Shown piece after piece: positions 1 to 7,356 of a DNA stretch of 25,669 nucleotides. The notes below the pieces were generated by a model. It had not been told where the DNA came from and did not search any database. It saw only the letters and a list, made by a program, of their open reading frames with translations. The stretch lies in the NCBI GenBank assembly GCA_035528905.1, contig DATKXU010000125.1, positions 1-25,669 of the forward strand, written 5' to 3'. Made by a program: the position numbers and the translations under genes. Every line of letters begins with the position of its first letter. The stretch's first letter is position 1. Source of the DNA: DATKXU01 sp035528905. Lineage in GTDB: Bacteria > Armatimonadota > UBA5829 > DTJY01.

Positions 1-86
1 AGGCTGATCGTCCCATCAAGCGCTCTCCTCAACACATCGTAGCGCGTCGCTTCCTTCTGTGTGATCGCGATTACTCCTCTCTCCAT
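1..86 (-). CDS. Partial transposase, N-terminal end (ISNCY-like)
   Basis: The minus strand is open from an ATG at 86 to the window edge, giving 28 codons that include ITQKEATRYDVLRRALDG. This resembles the extreme N-terminus of ISNCY-type transposases, which begin with a TQKE...RY.V...L.G segment leading into a helix-turn-helix. The rest of the gene, including the catalytic DDE domain, lies outside the window. The two GGGGACAT direct repeats immediately upstream of its start codon are of the kind seen at the ends of such elements. I infer that the 5' end of an insertion sequence abuts the accB promoter region. The start codon is uncertain because a purine-rich AGAGAGGAG lies just inside the proposed start. 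Confidence 0.55.
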   Translation of the reverse strand, partial: MERGVIAITQKEATRYDVLRRALDGTIS

Positions 87-132
87 GGGGACATTATCGC
101 TCTGCAGATACCAGGGGACATAATCGCGTTGC
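87..132. repeat. Subterminal direct repeats of the insertion sequence end
   Basis: Two near-identical 19-mers, GGGGACATTATCGCTCTGC (87-105) and GGGGACATAATCGCGTTGC (114-132), lie 27 bases apart. Repeated GGGGACAT words next to the transposase start are typical transposase-binding repeats at the ends of ISNCY/IS481-like elements. The outer boundary of the element is not clear; it probably lies between 132 and about 155. Confidence 0.6.
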
Positions 133-155
133 ATTCACACCCCGGGGCGGTGAAA

Positions 156-185
156 TTGACACGCCTGGTTCCCCGATGCTATACT
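156..185 (+). promoter_or_regulatory. Sigma70-type promoter for accB-hom-thrC
   Basis: A perfect -35 box TTGACA (156-161) is separated by 18 bases from TATACT (180-185), a five-of-six -10 match. Transcription would begin near 192, about 50 bases before the accB start. It is the best promoter-like sequence seen in the window, and it lies directly beside the insertion sequence end, so the element may have contributed to or displaced upstream control. Confidence 0.6.
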
Positions 186-240
186 TGACCGAAGTGGCTG
201 CTTGGTGCTGGACGATGGACTGGGGACGGGCCGCGATACC

Positions 241-726
241 ATGAGGATTGACTACGACAGAATCAAGAAGCTGGTCTCTCTGGTAGAGGATAACCAGCTC
301 ACTGAGCTTGCGGTCGAGGAAGATGGCCTGAGTATCACCATCAAGGCTGAGTCGTCGGCCGCAGCGGCGCCCGTGGCGCAGGCGAGTGCGCTTGTCGAGG
401 TTCAGGGCTGCCACGCTCCCGCTTCCGAGGCCTTGCTGCCGGAACGGACGGCACAGCAGCCGGCTCCCGAGCACGTATTCGAGATCACGTCGCCGATGAT
501 CGGAGTCTTCTACAGACGGCCGTCGCCTGATTCTCCACCGTATGTTGAGGCGGGCGATCTCATCGAGGCCGAGCAGACTGTCGGGCTCATCGAGGCGATG
601 AAAGTCTTTAGTGAGGTCCTGTCAGAGGTCGCCGGCCGAGTGGTCACGGTACCTGCCGAGAGCGGCAAGCTCGTCCAGCAGGGTGATGTGCTTTTGGTAG
701 TAGATACGTCGGGCGCCGAGGCGTGA
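241..726 (+). CDS. accB: Biotin carboxyl carrier protein of acetyl-CoA carboxylase
   Basis: The 161-residue product is the biotin carrier of acetyl-CoA carboxylase. It shuttles carboxyl groups from biotin carboxylase to the carboxyltransferase in the first step of fatty acid synthesis. Residues 1-36 form the usual N-terminal segment (DYDRIKKLVSLVEDNQLTEL), residues 37-78 are an Ala/Pro-rich linker, and residues 79-158 form the biotinyl domain with the biotinylation motif EAMKVFSEV, Lys121 being the acceptor. Many homologues read EAMKLMNEI, so this is a variant. The ATG at 241 is chosen because the protein then begins at the family-typical M-x-I-D-x-x-x-I-K-x-L; an upstream TTG at 202 only adds unrelated residues. 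The Shine-Dalgarno site is weak. accC, usually next to accB, is absent; hom follows after 19 bases. Confidence 0.93.
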   Translation: MRIDYDRIKKLVSLVEDNQLTELAVEEDGLSITIKAESSAAAAPVAQASALVEVQGCHAPASEALLPERTAQQPAPEHVFEITSPMIGVFYRRPSPDSPPYVEAGDLIEAEQTVGLIEAMKVFSEVLSEVAGRVVTVPAESGKLVQQGDVLLVVDTSGAEA

Positions 727-745
727 GTAGAAGTAGGAGTTCAGA

Positions 746-2032
746 GTGAAACCGCAAATCAACATCGGCATAATCGGCTTGGGGACGGTCGGTACCGGGG
801 CGCTGAAGGCTCTCCTGAAGAATAAGTCGGAGATCGAGCGGAAGGTCGGCTCGCGGATGGAAGTCGTCAAGATCGCTGATCTGGACATCACGACGGAGCG
901 GGCCGTGAAGTTCGATAAGAGCCTGCTGACCACCGATGTCAACCAGGTGCTCGATAATCCTGACGTTGATATCGTCGTAGAGCTGATCGGGGGCTTGCAT
1001 CCGGCGAAGGAGTTCATCCTGCGCGCCCTCAAGAACGGGAAGCACGTCGTCACAGCGAACAAGGAGTTGATCGCCAAGGAAGGCTCGGACATCCTCGACG
1101 AGGCGTCCAAGCATGGGCTGGATTTCTACTTCGAGGGGAGCGTCGGCGGCGGCATCCCGATAATCCACCCGCTCAAGACCTGCCTGGCCGCGAACAAGAT
1201 TCAGGAAGTCATGGGCATCGTCAACGGCACGACGAACTACATCCTGACGAAGATGGCGAACGAGGGCCTGGATTTTGCCGAGGCGCTCGCCCTGGCGCAG
1301 AAGGCCGGGTACGCGGAAGCCGATCCAACCAGCGACATCGAAGGCCACGACGCGAAGTACAAGATCGCGATATTGGCCTCGATCGCCTTCACGAACCGGG
1401 TGAATGTGGATGATGTCTACTCCGAGGGGATAGCGAAGGTCAGCCGGCGCGATATCGAGTACGCGCGGGAGCTCGGCTATGTGGTAAAGCTCCTGGCAAT
1501 CGCGAAGCGAAGTGGCGAGACGATCCAGATCCGCGTGCATCCTACGCTCATCCCTTGGACGCATCCGCTCGCCTCCGTGAGCGATGTCTACAATGCCATA
1601 TACGTCCGCGGCGACTTCGCGCAGGATGTGATGTTCTACGGTCGGGGCGCTGGGTCTCTCCCGACCGGCAGTGCAGTCGTGGGCGACATAATAGAGATAG
1701 CGCGGAATATCAATTTCAATGCGAGCGGCCGGCTGCCGTGCACATGTTTCGATTCGCGCGCGGTGCAGGCGATGGATGCGGTAGTGACGAGGTACTACAT
1801 CTGCATGCTGGTCGCCGATCGGCCGGGGGTTCTGGCGAGCATAGCTAACGTATTCGGCGACAACGATGTCAGCATCGCGTCGGTCATGCAGAAGGACCTC
1901 CGTGGGGACAATGCGGAGATAGTGATGGTTACGCACGCAGTCGCAGAACGCAATTTCCGCCGGGCGATGGAGTCGATCGCGGATCTTCCGGTAGTTGCAG
2001 AGGTCTGCAACTGGATCCGAGTCGAGGGATAA
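746..2032 (+). CDS. hom: Homoserine dehydrogenase with ACT domain
   Basis: This 428-residue enzyme reduces aspartate semialdehyde to homoserine with NAD(P)H, the branch point to threonine, methionine and isoleucine. The N-terminal Rossmann fold shows GLGTVG at residues 11-16 and TANKE around Lys106. The catalytic signature GYAEADPTSDIEGHDAKYK spans residues 188-206, with Lys204 in the position of the catalytic lysine. From about residue 350 an ACT domain begins (VADRPGVLASIANVFGDN), consistent with feedback control by threonine. The start is GTG at 746, preceded by TAGGAGT at the right distance. The gene is 19 bases after accB and 84 bases before thrC, so the two threonine genes are probably co-transcribed. 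Confidence 0.96.
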   Translation: MKPQINIGIIGLGTVGTGALKALLKNKSEIERKVGSRMEVVKIADLDITTERAVKFDKSLLTTDVNQVLDNPDVDIVVELIGGLHPAKEFILRALKNGKHVVTANKELIAKEGSDILDEASKHGLDFYFEGSVGGGIPIIHPLKTCLAANKIQEVMGIVNGTTNYILTKMANEGLDFAEALALAQKAGYAEADPTSDIEGHDAKYKIAILASIAFTNRVNVDDVYSEGIAKVSRRDIEYARELGYVVKLLAIAKRSGETIQIRVHPTLIPWTHPLASVSDVYNAIYVRGDFAQDVMFYGRGAGSLPTGSAVVGDIIEIARNINFNASGRLPCTCFDSRAVQAMDAVVTRYYICMLVADRPGVLASIANVFGDNDVSIASVMQKDLRGDNAEIVMVTHAVAERNFRRAMESIADLPVVAEVCNWIRVEG

Positions 2033-2033
2033 A

Positions 2034-2067
2034 ACAGTCGTCAGTGGTCAGTCGTTAGTCGTCAGTA
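2034..2067 (+). repeat. Degenerate heptamer repeat (GTCAGTC type) between hom and thrC
   Basis: The spacer contains repeated CAGTCGT / CAGTGGT / CAGTCGT / TAGTCGT / CAGTAAA words in near-tandem register. It has no coding frame of interest. It belongs to a set of short-word low-complexity tracts seen in several spacers of this window. Confidence 0.7.
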
Positions 2068-2116
2068 AAAACGAAAGGGCAGCCTGCCAGTAGAGATGGG
2101 TTTTTAGGAGTTGAGG

Positions 2117-3205
2117 ATGGTCTTATCTGAAAGCGAAATGTCTATATCCCCGGCCAGGATCGGCGTGATCGAGCGGTACCGTAAGTACCTGCCCGTCTCG
2201 GACAGGACGCCGGTGATCACGCTCCTGGAGGGCAGCACGCCGCTCATCCGGGCTGACCGGCTGGCGAGCAAGATCGCGCCCGATCTGCGGATATACCTGA
2301 AGTACGAGGGCTTGAACCCCACCGGTTCGTTCAAGGATCGCGGGATGACGATGGCCATGTCGAAGGCCGTGGAAGAGGGGTCGAAGGCGGTGATGTGCGC
2401 CTCGACCGGCAACACGTCGGCGTCGGCGGCGGCTTACTCCGCGCGCGCGGGCATTGACTGCATCGTCCTGATCCCGAAAGGCAATATCGCCCTCGGAAAG
2501 CTTTCCCAGGCCATGATCCACGGCGCGAAGGTCATCCAGATCGAGGGCAATTTCGACGAAGCTTTGAATCTCGCCAGAGAGATGACCTCGAAGTATCCCA
2601 TTACCCTGGTCAACTCGCTCAACCCGTACCGCATCGAGGGGCAGAAGACCGGCGCGTTCGAGATATGCGATGTCCTGGGCGGCCCTCCCGATTTTCACGC
2701 GATACCGGTCGGCAATGCGGGCAACATCACGGCGTACTGGAAGGGCTACAAGGAGTATCTGGAGCGCGGCAAGATCGAGCGCCTGCCGAAGATGATCGGC
2801 TTCCAGGCTGCCGGAGCGGCGCCGATCGTGCTGGGCCATCCTGTCGAAAAGCCGGAGACGGTTGCAACGGCCATTCGCATTGGAAACCCGGCGAGCTGGA
2901 AGCAGGCTGTGGCCGCGAGGGACGAATCCGGCGGCCTGATTGACATAGTCACCGACGAGGAGATCCTCGACGCCTACAGGATGCTCGCCAACCTGGAAGG
3001 CGTATTCTGCGAGCCGGCGTCCGCGGCATCGGTGGCCGGGGTGCGCAAGCTCGCGGCGCAGGGCTACTTCAACGAGCCGGCGACCGTCGTCTGCATCCTC
3101 ACCGGCCACGGCCTGAAGGACCCGGACTGCGCGATCAAGATCGCGACCCAGCCCGACGTCGTCGAACCGACGATGGATGCGGTGCTCAAAGTACTGGGAT
3201 ATTAG
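2117..3205 (+). CDS. thrC: Threonine synthase
   Basis: The 362-residue product is a PLP-dependent fold-type II enzyme that converts O-phosphohomoserine to threonine. The PLP lysine is Lys73 in NPTGSFKDRGM; the phosphate-binding glycine/serine loop and the STGNTSASAAAYSARAG helix follow directly, as in the short single-domain threonine synthases. Near the C-terminus are EGVFCEPASAAS and ILTGHGLKD, also typical of the family. ATG at 2117 is chosen because AGGAG (2106-2110) then sits 6 bases upstream; a TTG at 2111 would abut that site. The substrate must be made by a homoserine kinase, and the only candidate in the window is the ApgM-family gene at 5911. Confidence 0.96.
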   Translation: MVLSESEMSISPARIGVIERYRKYLPVSDRTPVITLLEGSTPLIRADRLASKIAPDLRIYLKYEGLNPTGSFKDRGMTMAMSKAVEEGSKAVMCASTGNTSASAAAYSARAGIDCIVLIPKGNIALGKLSQAMIHGAKVIQIEGNFDEALNLAREMTSKYPITLVNSLNPYRIEGQKTGAFEICDVLGGPPDFHAIPVGNAGNITAYWKGYKEYLERGKIERLPKMIGFQAAGAAPIVLGHPVEKPETVATAIRIGNPASWKQAVAARDESGGLIDIVTDEEILDAYRMLANLEGVFCEPASAASVAGVRKLAAQGYFNEPATVVCILTGHGLKDPDCAIKIATQPDVVEPTMDAVLKVLGY

Positions 3206-3219
3206 GTGGTGATGTTGGA

Positions 3220-4128
3220 ATGGGGTACATGCGGCGTTCCGACAGCATAGCATCCTATCCGGAACTACAAAGCCGAATCTTTCAGGGGGATTGTCGGCTA
3301 ATACTTCCCACGATTCCGGATGATAGCATAGACTTGATCGTTACCTCTCCGCCTTATGCCGATCAACGCAAGCGTGTTTACGGTGGAGTGAGGCCGGATG
3401 AATACATAGACTGGTTTCTCCCCATCGCTGCGGAGCTAAAGCGGGTACTCAAGCCGGCCGGCTCGTTTATTCTTAACATCAAGGAGCGTGTGGTTGCAGG
3501 CGAGAGACATACTTACGTGTTGGAACTTATACTCGCGATGCGCGGGCAGGGCTGGCTTTGGACCGAGGAGTACATTTGGCACAAGAAGAACTGCTATCCT
3601 GGCAAATGGCCCAATCGCTTCCGGGATGCTTGGGAGCGGTGTTTGCACTTCACGCGTCAAAAGGACTTTACCATGTACCAGGGGGCAGTCATGGTCCCGA
3701 TGGGAGAGTGGAGGCATTCGCGCCTCCGGAAACTGAGCGAGACTGATAAACGCAGAGACAATTCCCGGGTTGGCAGTGGTTTCGGCAAGAAGATAGCAAA
3801 CTGGATCGGGCGAGAGCTAGCCTATCCGACCAATGTCCTGCATTTGCCGACGGAGTGCTTCAACCGCAGTCACAGTGCCACATTCCCTGTGGACCTCCCG
3901 GCTTGGTTCATCCGCCTTTTCACGCTAGAAGGGGATGTGGTGCTAGATCCGTTCCTCGGTTCCGGCACCACTGCTGTCGCGTGTGTCCAGTCGGATCGCC
4001 GGTATATCGGTATTGAAATGGACCCCGAGTATGTTATGCTCGCACGACGACGTATTGAGCAAGCGAGCGGTGGCATGCCCAGCTTGTTCGCCGTCCGAGA
4101 ATCAGGAGAGGTCTATGAAGTTAGGTGA
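3220..4128 (+). CDS. Type II DNA methyltransferase (N4-cytosine/N6-adenine class)
   Basis: The 302-residue protein is a beta-class amino-methyltransferase. The catalytic motif IV TSPPYADQR (residues 42-50) precedes the AdoMet-binding motif I DPFLGSGTT (243-251), and a target-recognition region lies between them. SPPY is more usual for N4-cytosine enzymes, but the specificity cannot be read from sequence. The region NCYPGKWPNRFRDAWERCLH and the segment around NVLHLPTECFNRSHSATFP are typical of this group. The gene starts 14 bases after thrC, and its last 14 bases overlap the next gene, which encodes the cognate endonuclease. Its role would be to protect host DNA from that nuclease. No controller gene is visible. 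Confidence 0.92.
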   Translation: MGYMRRSDSIASYPELQSRIFQGDCRLILPTIPDDSIDLIVTSPPYADQRKRVYGGVRPDEYIDWFLPIAAELKRVLKPAGSFILNIKERVVAGERHTYVLELILAMRGQGWLWTEEYIWHKKNCYPGKWPNRFRDAWERCLHFTRQKDFTMYQGAVMVPMGEWRHSRLRKLSETDKRRDNSRVGSGFGKKIANWIGRELAYPTNVLHLPTECFNRSHSATFPVDLPAWFIRLFTLEGDVVLDPFLGSGTTAVACVQSDRRYIGIEMDPEYVMLARRRIEQASGGMPSLFAVRESGEVYEVR

Positions 4129-4837
4129 GCTTGAAGCACTTATTCATCGGTCTCTGGATGTATTTTATCAAAAGCGTCTCCAAAAGCTAAGTGAGCTTAA
4201 GCTCAGGGAAACACTAAGGAAGAAGAATCCTTATCTGCTCCGCGCTATAGGTGTTGAAACAGCGCAAGAAATCGTCGAGAGGCTGCTTCAGGCATTTATG
4301 TCCTCTTCTGAGGAGACAATTTTCGGAAACGCATTCTTCGAACCAATTGTCAAAGCTGTCTGCTCGGGCGTTGCAGCTGGCGGTGCTGGTATGGATGTGG
4401 TCATCGAAACACAGGATGCGTACACGATAATTTCGATAAAGTCAGGGCCTAACTGGGGCAATTCCAGTCAGGTAGCGAAACTCCAGCAAGATTTCATGAC
4501 TGCTAATAGGGTTTTCTCGAACCGAACGCTGAAGAAGCAATTTCGAGCTCTGTTGGGGCACTGTTATGGACGGGTTTGTAGCGAACGAGGTGGCAAACGT
4601 ATCTACTCTACTCTTTCGGGTGAAGCATTTTGGGAGGAGATTACCGGTGACCCGGATTTCTACTTGAAGCTGATCCGCTTGATGCGCAGCTATCCGGCAA
4701 CCCATAAAGAAAAGTATCAAGCCGAATGGACTACCACTGTCAATCGTTTCACTCAGGAATTCCTAAATTCGTTTTCTAAAGGTGGAAAGATCGATTGGGA
4801 GAAGCTGGTCCGCTTCAACAGCGGCAGGGATGCTTAG
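4115..4837 (+). CDS. Type II restriction endonuclease, PmeII-like
   Basis: The 240-residue protein resembles the PmeII family of type II endonucleases. The conserved stretches are KNPYLLRAIGVETAQEIVE (residues 38-56), SSSEETIFGNAFFEP (63-77) and GDPDFYLKLIRLMRSYP in the last third. A PD-(D/E)xK-like core is suggested by Glu67, Asp94 and the SIKSGPN segment with Lys109, with Ile replacing the usual acidic residue of ExK; this catalytic assignment is mine. ATG at 4115 follows ATCAGGAGAG and overlaps the methyltransferase end by 14 bases, indicating translational coupling. The gene reads visibly more AT-rich than its neighbours, consistent with transfer. The family call is from memory of conserved motifs and needs a profile search. 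Confidence 0.8.
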   Translation: MKLGELEALIHRSLDVFYQKRLQKLSELKLRETLRKKNPYLLRAIGVETAQEIVERLLQAFMSSSEETIFGNAFFEPIVKAVCSGVAAGGAGMDVVIETQDAYTIISIKSGPNWGNSSQVAKLQQDFMTANRVFSNRTLKKQFRALLGHCYGRVCSERGGKRIYSTLSGEAFWEEITGDPDFYLKLIRLMRSYPATHKEKYQAEWTTTVNRFTQEFLNSFSKGGKIDWEKLVRFNSGRDA

Positions 4838-4857
4838 CTGCGACCGAGGAATCTCAC

Positions 4858-5787
4858 ATGGTAATCACTTCCACCAATATCCCCGGTTTGAAAAAATTCC
4901 GGACCGGGAAGGTGCGGGACGTATACGACCTCGACGGCGATCTGCTCATCGTCGCAACGGACAGGCTCTCGGCGTTCGACGTCGTCATGCCGAACGGCAT
5001 CCCGGACAAGGGGCGCGTGCTCACTCAGCTTTCCCTGTTCTGGTTCGACCTCACGAAAGACGTGGTGGAGAATCACCTGATCACCGGCGACACCGATCAG
5101 ATCATCCGCAGACTGGCCGCGCTGGGAGTGCCGGATGCGGACGGGCTGCGGGACATCCTGGACGGTCGGGCGATGATCGTCAGGAAGACCGAGCCCTTCC
5201 CGGTGGAGTGCGTCGTCCGCGGCTACATCTCAGGCTCGGCGTGGAAGGAGTATGCGGCGCTGGCGGCTCGCGCATCGGGCGCAAGCGTGAACCTGTATGG
5301 CATATCCCTGCCAGCCAACCTGGTTGAATCGGACAAGCTGCCGGAGCCGATCTTTACTCCGGCTACGAAGGCCGAATCGGGCCACGATATCAACATCGAC
5401 CGGGCGGAGATGGCCCGGATCATCGGCGAGAAGGCTGCGCAGGAGCTGGTGGAGAAGAGCTCGGCGCTCTATACAAAGGCATCCGACTACGGTGCATCGC
5501 GGGGCATCATCATCGCGGACACGAAGTTCGAGTTCGGCCGCCTGGGTGACAGGATCATCGTCATTGATGAGGTGCTCACGCCCGATTCCTCGCGCTTCTG
5601 GGATGCGGAGACCTACTCGCCGGGCGGACCCCAGCCGAGCTTCGACAAGCAGTACGTGCGCGACTGGCTGATCAGCATCGGCTTCAACATGCAGCCACCC
5701 GCGCCGGTGCTGCCGGATGAGGTCGTGCAGCGAACAAGCGAGAAATACCGCGAGGCGTACCGGCGCATCGTAGGCCAACCTCTATAG
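4858..5787 (+). CDS. purC: SAICAR synthase (phosphoribosylaminoimidazole-succinocarboxamide synthase)
   Basis: The 309-residue enzyme condenses CAIR with aspartate using ATP, a late step of de novo purine synthesis. Recognisable blocks are TGKVRDVYDLDGDLLIVATD (residues 16-35), DRLSAFDVVMPNGIPDKG (35-52), the ECVVRGYISGSAWKEY region, LPEPIFTPATKAESGHD, and DTKFEFGR followed by DEVLTPDSSRFW. The length fits the longer (about 300 residue) bacterial and yeast-like form. ATG at 4858 is preceded by GAGGA at 4846-4850. The gene begins 20 bases after the endonuclease gene, so it may be read through from the restriction-modification genes or from upstream. Confidence 0.97.
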   Translation: MVITSTNIPGLKKFRTGKVRDVYDLDGDLLIVATDRLSAFDVVMPNGIPDKGRVLTQLSLFWFDLTKDVVENHLITGDTDQIIRRLAALGVPDADGLRDILDGRAMIVRKTEPFPVECVVRGYISGSAWKEYAALAARASGASVNLYGISLPANLVESDKLPEPIFTPATKAESGHDINIDRAEMARIIGEKAAQELVEKSSALYTKASDYGASRGIIIADTKFEFGRLGDRIIVIDEVLTPDSSRFWDAETYSPGGPQPSFDKQYVRDWLISIGFNMQPPAPVLPDEVVQRTSEKYREAYRRIVGQPL

Positions 5788-5800
5788 TGGTATAACCTAC

Positions 5801-5884
5801 CGTATGGGAGTATGGGAGTGTGTGGGTATGGGCGAACGTTTTCGGCAAGCTGATGCTCCCACACCCCCAAACTCCCACACTACG
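5801..5884. repeat. Imperfect long inverted repeat made of TATGGGAG/GTGTGGG words
   Basis: The 123-base spacer between purC and the ApgM gene holds two low-complexity arms. The first (5803-5832) is built of TATGGGAGTATGGGAGTGTG words; the second (5854-5884) is the same word set in inverse orientation (CTCCCACACCCCC, CTCCCACAC). They could fold into a long imperfect hairpin with a loop centred on GTTTTCGGC. It could act as a terminator-like structure after purC, although no T-tract follows. Confidence 0.65.
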
Positions 5885-5910
5885 TTTCTTCTGCGTTAAA
5901 GGAGGCTCAG

Positions 5911-7110
5911 TTGTCTCAGGAGACAGGCATCAAGTACATCCTCCTCGTTCCCGATGGCATGGCCGACCGGCCGCTCGATGAGCTGGAGGGCAAGACGCCA
6001 ATGCAGGTGGCGCGGAAGCCGAACATGGATTACCTGGCCGCGAATGGAAAGGTTGGGGCGGTCTATACGATTCCGCCGGGCATGGATCCTGGAAGCGATG
6101 TCGCCGCCATGTCACTGCTCGGCTACGACCCCCGGAAGTACTATGCGGGCCGGGCGCCCATCGAGGCCGCCGCGATGCAGATTGCTCTCGATGCAAAGGA
6201 CGTGGCCTTCAGGTGCAACCTGGTCAGCTCCGACGGCGAGACTATGGTAGACTACAGCGGCGGCCACGTCTCCACAGAGGAGGCCCGCGAGCTGATAACC
6301 CTGGTCAACGAGAAGCTTGGCACCACGAAGATTTCCTTCTACCCGGGAGTAAGCTACAGGCACATCATGGTCTGGCGGGGCGGCTCGCCCGATGTGAAGA
6401 CCACTCCTCCGCACGACATCATCGGAAAGCCCATCAGGGACTACCTGCCCGAGGGTGACGGCGAGCAGCTTCTTCGCGGTTTGGTCTTCGACTCGCTCGA
6501 GCTGCTGGATAGTCATCCGATCAACCAGCGGCGGCGCGGCGAAGGTAAACCGCCGGCGAACATGATTTGGCTTTGGGGCCAGGGCTTCTCGCTGAATCTG
6601 CCCAGCTTCTTCGGGAAGACGGGACTGACCGGCGCCGTGATTGCGGGAGTGGATCTCGTCAGGGGGCTGGGGATGGCGGCAGGGCTGAAGGCGCCGAAAG
6701 TGCCCGGCGCGACCGGCTACCTGGACACGAACTACGAAGGGAAGGCCGACTACGCCCTGGATGCCCTCCGCGAAGTTGACTTCGTGCTCGTCCATGTCGA
6801 AGCGCCGGACGAGGCCGGGCACAATGGCGACATTGATGCCAAGATAGAGGCGATCGAGAGCGTTGACAAGCGGGTGCTCGGAAGGCTTCTGGACGGCCTG
6901 AAGGGTGTCGAGCGCTTCCGCATCCTGGTCGTGCCGGATCATGTGACACCGATTTCCATCAGAACCCATGCGTCTGACCCAGTGCCGTTCGCCCTGTTCT
7001 CCTCCTTCGAACCAGGCGAAACGAATCTGCCGTTTGATGAGCGGGCGGTGCCGGAAACAAAGGTCCGGGTTGAGGAAGGTTTCCGGCTGATAGAGTTGTT
7101 GTTGAAATAA
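5911..7110 (+). CDS. ApgM-family protein; proposed homoserine kinase (annotated as cofactor-independent phosphoglycerate mutase)
   Basis: The 399-residue protein belongs to the alkaline phosphatase-fold, archaeal-type phosphoglycerate mutase family. It shows DGMADRP with metal ligand Asp15, GSDVA with the nucleophilic serine at residue 62, GYDPRKYYAGRAPIEAA, HVEAPDEAGHNGD and VPDHVTPISIRTHASDP, so the two-metal active site appears complete. A subgroup of this family (proposed homoserine kinase, TIGR02535) is found with threonine genes in bacteria lacking ThrB. The match over RCNLVS, YSGGHVSTEEARELI and ANMIWLWGQG fits that group. Nearby hom and thrC support the kinase role, but the mutase role is not excluded. 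The start is TTG at 5911, preceded by AAAGGAGG. Confidence 0.85.
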   Translation: MSQETGIKYILLVPDGMADRPLDELEGKTPMQVARKPNMDYLAANGKVGAVYTIPPGMDPGSDVAAMSLLGYDPRKYYAGRAPIEAAAMQIALDAKDVAFRCNLVSSDGETMVDYSGGHVSTEEARELITLVNEKLGTTKISFYPGVSYRHIMVWRGGSPDVKTTPPHDIIGKPIRDYLPEGDGEQLLRGLVFDSLELLDSHPINQRRRGEGKPPANMIWLWGQGFSLNLPSFFGKTGLTGAVIAGVDLVRGLGMAAGLKAPKVPGATGYLDTNYEGKADYALDALREVDFVLVHVEAPDEAGHNGDIDAKIEAIESVDKRVLGRLLDGLKGVERFRILVVPDHVTPISIRTHASDPVPFALFSSFEPGETNLPFDERAVPETKVRVEEGFRLIELLLK

Positions 7111-7120
7111 TCGGAAACGA

Positions 7121-7180
7121 AGCTCCTCTCTTTGTCCGCCTCGGCGGAGAGGGGTGGACACCGTAGGTGGACGGGGGAGG
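7121..7180. repeat. Palindromic intergenic repeat (GGCGGAGAGGGG type)
   Basis: Just after the ApgM gene, TCCGCC-TC-GGCGGA (7135-7148) forms a perfect 6-base stem. It is flanked by CCTCTC (7125-7130) and GAGAGG (7147-7152), and followed by two GGTGGAC words (7153-7159 and 7166-7172). The 11-mer GCGGAGAGGGG (7144-7154) recurs inside leuS at 21030-21040. This looks like a dispersed palindromic element rather than a terminator because there is no T-tract. Confidence 0.6.
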
Positions 7181-7205
7181 TCTGCGAACATCGCAGTAAT
7201 CAACT

Positions 7206-7355
7206 ATGACCGAACGCCACACACTTTCGGAGAAAATGCTCGCCACTATCCGACCTCAACTCAAGCGAACTCAAGAAGCTCTGCTCGGCTTTACGGGATG
7301 CGGAGGGAAGCATAATATGGCGTGGGTAGCCAATAGACTGTTAAAGGAGGACTGA
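7206..7355 (+). CDS. Possible small protein, 49 residues, coupled to the next gene
   Basis: An ATG at 7206 opens a 49-codon frame, MTERHTLSEKMLATIRPQLK at its start, ending with TGA at 7353-7355. Only one base separates this stop from the ATG of the following gene, and the strong AAAGGAGG site of that gene lies within its last codons, an arrangement typical of translational coupling. No good Shine-Dalgarno site precedes the small frame itself. The residues are balanced and hydrophilic, with no membrane segment. I do not recognise it. It may be a genuine leader or a chance ORF. Confidence 0.35.
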   Translation: MTERHTLSEKMLATIRPQLKRTQEALLGFTGCGGKHNMAWVANRLLKED

Positions 7356-7356
7356 A

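Noticed and set aside
644..1936. Long open frame on the minus strand opposite hom
   Set aside because: It is antisense to a complete homoserine dehydrogenase, rich in Arg/His/Asp as expected for a mirror frame of GC-rich coding DNA, and resembles no family.
2034..2067. CRISPR-like repetition between hom and thrC
   Set aside because: The repeated unit is about seven bases without spacers; it is a degenerate tandem tract. No CRISPR array was seen anywhere in the window.
2123..3253. 376-codon minus-strand frame opposite thrC
   Set aside because: Shadow of threonine synthase; no ribosome binding site and a composition typical of an antisense frame.
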